Source of the DNA: Citricoccus sp. WCRC_4
Lineage (GTDB): Bacteria; Actinomycetota; Actinomycetes; Actinomycetales; Micrococcaceae
Direction: 5' to 3'
DNA: 11,024 bases
Assembly (NCBI GenBank): GCA_026645375.1
Contig: JAPFFX010000321.1
Span: 1 to 11,024, forward strand
Numbering within the stretch: the stretch's first letter is position 1; each line of letters opens with the position of its first letter. The notes beneath the pieces are model-generated. The model was given only the letters and a program-made list of their open reading frames with translations. It was not told the DNA's origin and made no database searches. Positions 5,496 to 11,024 of this stretch are shown here, piece after piece. The translations under genes were made by a program, and so were the position numbers.

Positions 5496-8426
5496 ATGGC
5501 ACTTCGCCCTGTCCTGCGCGCCTGCGCCGTCACCACCCTGGCGGCGGCGCTGACCGCCACCACCGCCTTCCCGGCGGCCGCCAGTCCGATCGTCCCGCCG
5601 TCCGCGCCGGACCCGGCCCGGGGCGCCGTCGGACAGCCGGTCGCCTCCGAGGTCAAGGGCGAGGAGCAGCAGACGATCGCCGTCGACGGCATCGACCCCG
5701 AGGCGCTGCAGTCCGCCGAACACGGCGCCACCCCCAGCGCCACGCCGACCATCGAGCCCAGCGCCGCACCGACGGCCGAGGCCACCGACGAGCCCAGCGC
5801 CGAGCCGACCGCCGAGGCCACCGACGAGCCCGGCGCCGCCTCCGAGTCCGGGCAGCCCACCCCGCAGGCGGCGGCGACGCGGGCCGCGACGGTCTCGCTC
5901 GCCTCCGTGGTCTCCCTGACCTCCGCGGTCAAGGCTGCGCCGGGGAAGGGGCAGTCGGCGGAGCCGGAACAGGATGTCGTCCCGGTCCCGGAGGGGATCG
6001 CGGCCAAGGCCACGGCGGAGACCGATGCCCAGACCGCTCCCGAGGCCCGGGAACTGGCCGGCACGGCCCTGCCGGCCGAGGACACCGAGCAGGTCGCAGC
6101 GCTGACCGCACCGGCCGAGACCATCGACTTCATCGTGGCCGGCGTCACCTGGGAGGTGCAGGACGCGGACCGGGTCACCGAGGTCTCCGTGCGCGTGCGC
6201 GAGGACGGCACCTGGACGGACTGGTCCAGCCTCGAGATCCACGACGGCGATGAGCGCCCCGGCGCGGACCGCACCGGCACCGAACCGCTGGTCTCCACCG
6301 GCGCCGACGCCGTCCAGGCCCGCGTCTCCACGGTCAGCGGCGAGGTCCCGAAGGGGTTGCAGGTCGACATCATCAACCCGGGCGTGGCCGACACCGACGG
6401 CAAGCTCAATCCGGCACCGGCCGGCGCGCCGGCCGGCGAGGAGCCCACCGCGGACCAGGCCACAGCCGCCGCGGCCTCCACCGCCTCGTCTTCCACCGCC
6501 GAGTTCGTCCCCGCCATGCACCAGCAGCGGGGCCTGATCACCGGGACGGCTGCTGCGCAGACGGTGGCCACCTCAGCTGACGCCCTCAAGCCCGCCATCG
6601 TCACCCGCGCCCAGTGGGGTGCCAACGAGTCGGTCGTCCAGGACTACGGCCGTCCGGCCAGCCAGCTCAAGGCGATGTACATCCACCACACCGCCGGCTC
6701 CAACAACTACACGCAGGCCGGCGCCTACGCCCAGATCCGGGGCATCTTCAGCTACCACGCCGTCAGCCTCCAGTGGGGTGACATCGGCTACCAGTTCCTC
6801 GTGGACAAGTTCGGCACCATCTACCAGGGCCGCCGCGGCTCCCTCGACGCCCCGGTGATGGGCGCCCAGGCCGGCGGGTTCAACACGGACACCATCGGCG
6901 TCTCCGCCATGGGCAACTACGACGTGACCGCCGCCCCGGCCGCCATGGTCAAGGCCATCGAACGCGTGCTGGCGTGGCAGGCCTACCGCTACGACGTGAA
7001 CCCCACGGGGTCGACCCGTCTCACCCAGAGCGGCAAGGGAACGGCCCGCTGGTCCTCCGGCACCACGGTGACCGTCCCGACCATCCTGGGGCACAAGGTC
7101 ACCAACTTCACCGCGTGTCCGGGCCGGTACCTGGACGCCCAGATCCCCACGATCCGGCGGAATGTCGATACGCTGGTCGACCGGGCGGTGCGCAACAACG
7201 GGGGCACCACCCAGGCGCCCGGCAGGCCCTCCCTGCCCTCGAATCCCTACACCCTGGATTCCGACGGCGTCGTGGCCACCGGCCGCTGGAACGCGGTCTC
7301 CGGTGCGGACGGATACCAGATCATGTACCGCGCCGTGCCGCACGGGGGCGGGAGCATCACCAGCCAGCCGTGGACCGCGGGCAAGACCGGTACGGACCGG
7401 TCGACCACCCTCAGCAACAATGCCGGGGAGACCGCCCAGTACGCCGTGCGGGCCGTGACCAACGGCGTGCCCGGTGCCCAGCGCTACCTCGGCCAGCACA
7501 CCGCGCCCCTGGACTGGACCGGTTCGGACGTGTACACCTCCGGTGCCACGGCTGTCACCACCAGCGGCGGCACCAACGGCCGGGGAATCCGCACCAACGG
7601 CAAGGGCTCCGTGGTCCGGGTCGAGGGAGCCGGCCAGGCACGCCACCTGGGCCTGGCCTTCTACGTCCCCTCGAACGGCACGGCCGATTTCGCCGTGTAC
7701 CAGGACAACGACCGGTACGTGGGGACCATCAGGGTCCGCAGCAGCGGTTCGTCGTACTGCGCCCTCGACCTGCCGGGCGGCGCCAACGTGCGCCTGGTCT
7801 CCCAGGACAACACCCCGGTGACCCTGTCCCGGATGGTGCTGACCCACGCCGGCCAGTCGCAGACGCGGGCGAGCACCGCGAAGTGCCAGACCCCGTTCGC
7901 GGACAACGCACCGGGTTCCCGGTACTACTCCGCGGTGGACTGGATGTTCACGGCAGGGATCTCCGGCGGGTACACCTCGGACAACACCTTCCGCAAGGAC
8001 CGACCCATCAGCCGCGGGGAATCGGTGGCCTTCATCCACCGCTACGTCAAGCCGAACCACACCCCGAAGTCCACGCTGCCGTTCCGGGACGTGCCCACCA
8101 GTCATACGTTCTACCGTCCGATCAGCTGGGCGAAGGACGCCCGGGTCGCCGGCGGGTACTCGAACGGTACCTTCGGCACCACCCGGAACGTCACCCGCGG
8201 CGAGTTCGCCTCGTTCCTGTACCGGGCCGCCAGGCCGCGGTTCAGTCCCCCGAGGACCAAGGCGTTCTCGGACGTGGCCATCAGCAACTCCCACCACGAG
8301 GCCATTGCCTGGATGAAGAAGTCCGGACTCAGCACCGGCTACGCCGACAGGACGTTCAAGCCGGACCGGAGCATCTCCCGCGGTGAGGTGGCCGCGATCA
8401 TGCACCGCTACCACCAGAGCCGGTAG
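5496..8426 (+). CDS. Secreted N-acetylmuramoyl-L-alanine amidase (PGRP/Amidase_2) with three SLH domains
   Basis: This 976-residue exported enzyme is predicted to cleave the amide bond between muramic acid and the stem peptide of peptidoglycan while anchored to the wall by its SLH repeats. In order it has: a Sec-type signal peptide (1 to about 30, ending AFPAAAS), an Ala/Pro/Glu/Thr-rich linker with 12-residue repeats, a beta-rich module common before actinobacterial amidases (about 208-296, with PKGLQVDIINPG), the amidase domain (about 365-565), an FN3-like region (about 583-660), a beta-rich linker (660-790, Cys755 and Cys797 possibly paired), and SLH repeats at about 799-850, 862-912 and 923-972. 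Zinc ligands are H397 in YIHHTAG, H533 in ILGHKVTNF and C541 in ACPGRY; WGDIGYQFLVD is typical of PGRP folds. GAGGGA (5483-5488) supports the start. It stands alone after the nrd terminator and converges on the next gene with a 16-base gap. Cell separation or wall turnover is a likely role, by inference. Confidence 0.9.
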   Translation: MALRPVLRACAVTTLAAALTATTAFPAAASPIVPPSAPDPARGAVGQPVASEVKGEEQQTIAVDGIDPEALQSAEHGATPSATPTIEPSAAPTAEATDEPSAEPTAEATDEPGAASESGQPTPQAAATRAATVSLASVVSLTSAVKAAPGKGQSAEPEQDVVPVPEGIAAKATAETDAQTAPEARELAGTALPAEDTEQVAALTAPAETIDFIVAGVTWEVQDADRVTEVSVRVREDGTWTDWSSLEIHDGDERPGADRTGTEPLVSTGADAVQARVSTVSGEVPKGLQVDIINPGVADTDGKLNPAPAGAPAGEEPTADQATAAAASTASSSTAEFVPAMHQQRGLITGTAAAQTVATSADALKPAIVTRAQWGANESVVQDYGRPASQLKAMYIHHTAGSNNYTQAGAYAQIRGIFSYHAVSLQWGDIGYQFLVDKFGTIYQGRRGSLDAPVMGAQAGGFNTDTIGVSAMGNYDVTAAPAAMVKAIERVLAWQAYRYDVNPTGSTRLTQSGKGTARWSSGTTVTVPTILGHKVTNFTACPGRYLDAQIPTIRRNVDTLVDRAVRNNGGTTQAPGRPSLPSNPYTLDSDGVVATGRWNAVSGADGYQIMYRAVPHGGGSITSQPWTAGKTGTDRSTTLSNNAGETAQYAVRAVTNGVPGAQRYLGQHTAPLDWTGSDVYTSGATAVTTSGGTNGRGIRTNGKGSVVRVEGAGQARHLGLAFYVPSNGTADFAVYQDNDRYVGTIRVRSSGSSYCALDLPGGANVRLVSQDNTPVTLSRMVLTHAGQSQTRASTAKCQTPFADNAPGSRYYSAVDWMFTAGISGGYTSDNTFRKDRPISRGESVAFIHRYVKPNHTPKSTLPFRDVPTSHTFYRPISWAKDARVAGGYSNGTFGTTRNVTRGEFASFLYRAARPRFSPPRTKAFSDVAISNSHHEAIAWMKKSGLSTGYADRTFKPDRSISRGEVAAIMHRYHQSR
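5754..5837 (+). repeat. 36-bp in-frame tandem repeat in the amidase linker
   Basis: Two near-identical 36-base units (5754-5789 and 5790-5825) encode EPSAAPTAEATD and EPSAEPTAEATD, followed by a partial third unit (EPGA). It is an acidic Pro/Ala/Thr spacer between signal peptide and folded domains. Such units can change in copy number between strains by slippage. Confidence 0.75.
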
Positions 8427-8442
8427 CAGTCCGGACGGTCGT

Positions 8443-9393
8443 TCACCCCTCGACGGCGACGGTGGGTGCGCCCACCGGGCGTGAACCGTTCTGGTCGTGC
8501 ACCCGGAGCTGCATCAGGGCCAGCCGCGTCAGGGGCACGTCCACACCGAGCCTGTCGGCGACCGCGACGTACTGGCCCAGCAGGTGCTCGCCCTCGTGGG
8601 CGTGCCCGGCCAGGACGTCCCGGTAGAGAGACGAGGTGAACACGGATCCCTCCTCCGTGAACATCTCCAGGCTCGCCGCGTGCGCTGCGGCCGACGGGGG
8701 GTAGCCCGCGGCCCGGGCCACGCGTTCGGTCTCGTCGATGACGTCGAGTACGAATTCCCTCCCTCCGGGGGCGGCCAGGATGCTGCCGATGCTCCCGCGC
8801 ATCAGGCAGGTCATGGTGGCACCTGCCGCGATGAACGCCCACTTGTGCCACATGGCGACCAGGACGTCATCGGCCAGCGTCACGTGGTACCCCGGGACCG
8901 CCAGTTCCTGCCTGATGGCGGACACCCGTTCCGTCAGCCCCCCGTCCTGTTCGCCGAACACCAGTCCGGCCTTCGGCTTCAGCTGGCGGACCGAGCCCTC
9001 CGGCGTCACGGTGCAGACCACCCGGACGATCCCGCCCAGGACGGCGTCCCGGCCGAGCCGGTCATTGAGCGTCTGCAGGTGGACCAGGCCGTTGAGCAGC
9101 GGCAGGACCGTGGTGCCGGGGCCGACCGCCGGGGTGATGTCCTCCAGGGCCGCGTCCAGGGACCAGGCCTTCACCATGAGCAGGATCAGGTCATAGGGGC
9201 CGTCCAGCTCGCGGGCCGTGAGCGCCCGGACGGGGACCGTCTCGTCATATCCGGGCCCGTAGACGCGCAGACCGTGGCGCAGTTGGTCCGCGCGGTGCGC
9301 ATGGACCAGGTAGGACACGTCGCGGCCGGCCCGGACCAGTCGCGTGCCGAAGAAGCCGCCGGTGGCCCCGGCCCCCACAATCAGTGTTCTCAT
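8443..9393 (-). CDS. Ketopantoate reductase (ApbA/PanE) family protein, substrate uncertain
   Basis: This 316-residue cytoplasmic protein has the two-domain fold of 2-dehydropantoate 2-reductases, which use NADPH to reduce a 2-oxo acid. The Rossmann start GAGATGG (7-13), LLMVKAW with K75, LLNGL with N101, the catalytic-type lysine K184 (WHKWAF) and a C-terminal SSLYRDVLAGHAHEGE block (E267 aligning with E. coli Glu256) are visible. In E. coli PanE two asparagines four residues apart after that lysine (Asn180, Asn184) touch ketopantoate; here they are Ile188 and Ala192 (KWAFIAAGATMTCLMRG). I therefore do not assign panE: it may reduce a different 2-oxo acid. AGGGGGAA lies upstream of the ATG. 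The ATG overlaps the stop of the membrane-protein gene before it (ATGA), so the two are probably translationally coupled. No terminator is visible after it. Confidence 0.85.
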   Translation of the reverse strand: MRTLIVGAGATGGFFGTRLVRAGRDVSYLVHAHRADQLRHGLRVYGPGYDETVPVRALTARELDGPYDLILLMVKAWSLDAALEDITPAVGPGTTVLPLLNGLVHLQTLNDRLGRDAVLGGIVRVVCTVTPEGSVRQLKPKAGLVFGEQDGGLTERVSAIRQELAVPGYHVTLADDVLVAMWHKWAFIAAGATMTCLMRGSIGSILAAPGGREFVLDVIDETERVARAAGYPPSAAAHAASLEMFTEEGSVFTSSLYRDVLAGHAHEGEHLLGQYVAVADRLGVDVPLTRLALMQLRVHDQNGSRPVGAPTVAVEG

Positions 9394-10748
9394 CGCCGGT
9401 TCCCCCTAGGTTTCGTGCGGCGTGGTCGAACGGACTCGTTGGTCGACGTGCCCCCTCCGCCGGCGCGGAGATGACCGTCACCGCTCCCCGGCGGAGGCCG
9501 GATGTCCGCGGGGGTTCCCCGCACCCGGCGCCGGGTCCAGTCGCTGGCCTCGGAGATGACCGCCTCCAACGGGCCCTTGCCCATGGAACTGCGCCACATC
9601 AGCGCGAACAGCATGAACGCGATGACCTGGATCCAGAGCGTCACCATCGGGCGCTCCTCCTCGGGCAGGACCTCCAGCATGAGCACGATGCAGTGTGCCG
9701 AGTACAGCGTCAGCGTCATCGCGCCCATCGCCGCGAAGGGCGAGAACACCGTGCTCCCGCGGCGGGTCACCAGCAGGGCCAGTCCCAGGAAGGCCACCGC
9801 GGCACCCAGGTTGTGCAGGAGGTTGAGGGGCGTGTCGGAGTAGGGTGAGACCGCTGCCAGCCACCACCACGTCGTGTTCGGCATCATGACCAGTTCCGGG
9901 CCGAAGGTGAGCACCTCGCTGATCTCCTCGCCGTCGAGGGCCGGTGTCGCCTCGAGCAGGCGCTGGAAGCCGCCGGCCGGGCCGAGCAGGACCTTGGAGG
10001 CACTCCACGCCGCGACGGCCAGTGCCGAGCCCCAGCCCAGCAGGAACAGGGCCAGCCGGCGTGAGGTCAGCACCTGCCGTCCGATGACCATGCCCACGCA
10101 GAGGTAGACCATCCACAGGACCGCCGGGTAGTAACCGGTCAGGAGCATGTCGAGGGCGAACAGGTCGGGTTGCCGGGCAGCGGTGACCAGCGTGTAGTCG
10201 GCATCCGGATCGAGCTGTTCCGGCACGCGACCGTTGAGCAGGTGCCTGAAGACGGGCCCGAGGACGGCGAAGAGTGCCGCGGCGATGAGCAGGACGCGCG
10301 AGGACCGGCCGTAGAACGGCAGGGCCAGCAGGAACAGGACGCCGAAGTAGGGGATGATCGTCAGGATCGGCGTGTCCAGGTGGCCCAGCAGCAGTCCCAC
10401 GAGCAGGATCAGCAGGCCCCGGACGGCCAGGGCGGCCCGGTCGGCCCTCAGGGTGCGGCCGTACAGCTGGCCCCGGGACCGTTTCTCCACGAACGCGATG
10501 GAGACCCCGGTGAGCACGGCGAACAGGGCCGCGGCACGTCCACCGAAGATGCCGAAGCTCCAGCTCAGGCCGTCGCCGTCCTCATTCTCAGCCGGGAAGA
10601 CGTGGACGGCGATCATCCCGATCAGCGCCACGGCCCGGGCAACGTCCACGCCCATGGCGCGTCGTGATGGCGACGGCGCGTCGGGCGCCGCCGCGGAACG
10701 ATCGGCGGGTTCACCGGTGGCGACCGTGTCCGGCCCTCCGACGCCCAT
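9390..10748 (-). CDS. Multi-pass membrane protein, HGSNAT/DUF418 (YeiB-like) acyltransferase family
   Basis: This 452-residue integral membrane protein has about ten predicted hydrophobic segments (roughly 34-50, 66-86, 105-125, 128-146, 150-168, 198-223, 231-254, 306-327, 335-358 and 366-386). The first, GVDVARAVALIGMIAVHVF, has the Arg-Asp-Arg and His49 pattern of the heparan-alpha-glucosaminide N-acetyltransferase-like family. GRAAALFAVLTG, GHLDTPILTIIPYFGVLFLL and the late segment MTLTLYSAHCIVLMLE fit bacterial DUF418-type relatives, which are thought to move acyl groups across or at the membrane; the substrate is unknown. The first 30 residues and the Arg/Gly-rich tail (about 405-452) are polar and disordered-looking. 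The start is uncertain: the ATG at 10748 has only a weak GGA, and M32 (10655) has none better. The stop overlaps the next gene (ATGA), suggesting a joint role. Confidence 0.78.
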   Translation of the reverse strand: MGVGGPDTVATGEPADRSAAAPDAPSPSRRAMGVDVARAVALIGMIAVHVFPAENEDGDGLSWSFGIFGGRAAALFAVLTGVSIAFVEKRSRGQLYGRTLRADRAALAVRGLLILLVGLLLGHLDTPILTIIPYFGVLFLLALPFYGRSSRVLLIAAALFAVLGPVFRHLLNGRVPEQLDPDADYTLVTAARQPDLFALDMLLTGYYPAVLWMVYLCVGMVIGRQVLTSRRLALFLLGWGSALAVAAWSASKVLLGPAGGFQRLLEATPALDGEEISEVLTFGPELVMMPNTTWWWLAAVSPYSDTPLNLLHNLGAAVAFLGLALLVTRRGSTVFSPFAAMGAMTLTLYSAHCIVLMLEVLPEEERPMVTLWIQVIAFMLFALMWRSSMGKGPLEAVISEASDWTRRRVRGTPADIRPPPGSGDGHLRAGGGGTSTNESVRPRRTKPRGNRR

Positions 10749-10776
10749 CAGGGGATCCAGGATTCCTGATCAGGGG
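10747..10776. repeat. ATCAGGGG direct repeat with embedded palindrome before the membrane-protein gene
   Basis: ATCAGGGG occurs at 10747-10754 and 10769-10776, 22 bases apart or about two helical turns. CCTGATCAGG (10765-10774) is a perfect 10-bp palindrome, and ATCAGG (10747-10752) pairs with CCTGAT (10765-10770). It covers the start codon of the minus-strand gene and the stop of the leader ORF. It could be an operator or an RNA hairpin that hides the start codon; neither is shown. Confidence 0.35.
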
Positions 10777-10802
10777 GGCGTTGGGGATGCGGCGTGCTTC
10801 AT
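10770..10802 (-). CDS. Possible 10-codon leader ORF upstream of the membrane-protein gene
   Basis: An ATG at 10802 opens MKHAASPTPP and stops at TGA (10772-10770), 21 bases before the membrane-protein ATG and in the same frame. GGGAGG sits eight bases before this ATG, a far better ribosome binding site than the one at the gene itself. Its position after a plausible promoter fits a leader peptide with reinitiation. It could instead be the original start of the gene, now cut off by the TGA, or that TGA could be a sequence error. I see no composition typical of amino-acid attenuators, apart from three prolines in the last four codons. Confidence 0.35.
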   Translation of the reverse strand: MKHAASPTPP

Positions 10803-10851
10803 GGTGTGGACCTCCCGTCGCCGGCGAGCCATGGGCGGGCCGTGGTGGCCC

Positions 10852-10882
10852 AGAGTAGTCACTCCGGCGCGCGGGGAGTCAA
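10852..10882 (-). promoter_or_regulatory. Candidate promoter of the minus-strand membrane protein/reductase pair
   Basis: On the minus strand TTGACT (10882-10877) is a strong -35 hexamer and TACTCT (10857-10852) fits a -10 of TANNNT form, with a 19-base spacer, slightly long. Transcription would start near 10845, giving a leader of about 97 bases that contains the mini-ORF and the ATCAGGGG repeats. Confidence 0.45.
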
Positions 10883-10952
10883 GGAGTGGGTGGTACCCGG
10901 CGGCCGGATTCACACCTCATGCACAGCCTCGGACGATGGCAGGATGGACATC

Positions 10953-11024
10953 ATGACTTCCACCACTGCCGCCGGGCAGCCCGGCACCGAGGAGCACGAC
11001 GTCGACGCGAACTTCCAGCGCACC
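10953..11024 (+). CDS. N-terminus of an unidentified gene (3' end outside window)
   Basis: Twenty-four codons are visible, reading MTSTTAAGQPGTEEHDVDAN and continuing FQRT to the window edge. The ATG at 10953 is chosen because AGGA (10941-10944) lies eight bases upstream; an in-frame ATG at 10944 would add MDI but has a poorer site. The visible part is a polar, probably disordered N-terminus without a signal peptide. It somewhat resembles the short cytosolic tail before the first helix of amino-acid permeases, but this is too little to assign a function. It is divergent from the membrane-protein gene, sharing the 204-base region 10749-10952. Confidence 0.5.
   Translation, partial: MTSTTAAGQPGTEEHDVDANFQRT

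Noticed and set aside
5496..5525. Lipobox at Cys10 of the amidase signal peptide
   Set aside because: LRAC has Arg at position -2 and lies before the hydrophobic core, so it is not a lipoprotein cleavage site. A Sec signal peptide ending near AAAS fits better.
6573..8414. A 613-codon minus-strand open frame across the amidase gene
   Set aside because: It is a shadow of the amidase/SLH coding sequence, with low-complexity composition and no recognisable motif; the plus-strand protein explains every base.

Overview
The window looks like a chromosomal stretch from a high-G+C Gram-positive actinobacterium, most likely in or near the Micrococcaceae (Kocuria/Micrococcus/Citricoccus-like). This placement is inference, based on the strong G/C bias at third codon positions, the class Ib ribonucleotide reductase order nrdH-nrdI-nrdE-nrdF, a secreted amidase carrying three SLH repeats, and an actinobacterial-type flavin disulfide reductase upstream. 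There are no rRNA or tRNA genes, no CRISPR array and no insertion sequence.

Region 1 (1-673) is the C-terminal part of a NAD(P)/FAD-dependent pyridine nucleotide-disulfide oxidoreductase. Region 2 (674-1079) is a gene-free control region. It holds a cluster of DnaA-box-like 9-mers, two NrdR-box-like sites 32 bp apart, a possible promoter and a 5' leader hairpin. Region 3 (1080-5014) is a complete nrdHIEF operon: glutaredoxin-like electron donor, flavodoxin-like activator, catalytic large subunit and tyrosyl-radical small subunit. All catalytic, radical-transfer and metal-ligand residues checked in NrdE and NrdF are present. The operon ends in a very strong hairpin terminator at 5066-5104.

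Region 4 (5105-8426) has a long upstream region with phased and inverted repeats. It is followed by a 976-residue secreted cell-wall enzyme: signal peptide, low-complexity linker with 12-residue repeats, beta-rich module, zinc amidase (PGRP/Amidase_2) domain, FN3-like module and three C-terminal SLH repeats. Region 5 (8443-10748, minus strand) is a two-gene unit with a 4-base ATGA overlap. It encodes a multi-pass membrane protein of the HGSNAT/DUF418 acyltransferase-like kind, then a ketopantoate-reductase-family protein that lacks two substrate-contacting asparagines. Upstream of the pair are a plausible minus-strand promoter and a 10-codon leader ORF with a better ribosome binding site than the gene itself. 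The first 24 codons of an unidentified plus-strand gene begin at 10953.

The nrd operon would supply deoxyribonucleotides for DNA synthesis; the control region suggests joint regulation by NrdR (nucleotide sensing) and perhaps DnaA (replication initiation). The remaining genes concern the cell envelope and an unassigned small-molecule reduction. I see no clearly new defence or mobile system. The points most worth a second look are the DnaA/NrdR architecture, the leader ORF, and the altered reductase coupled to the membrane protein.
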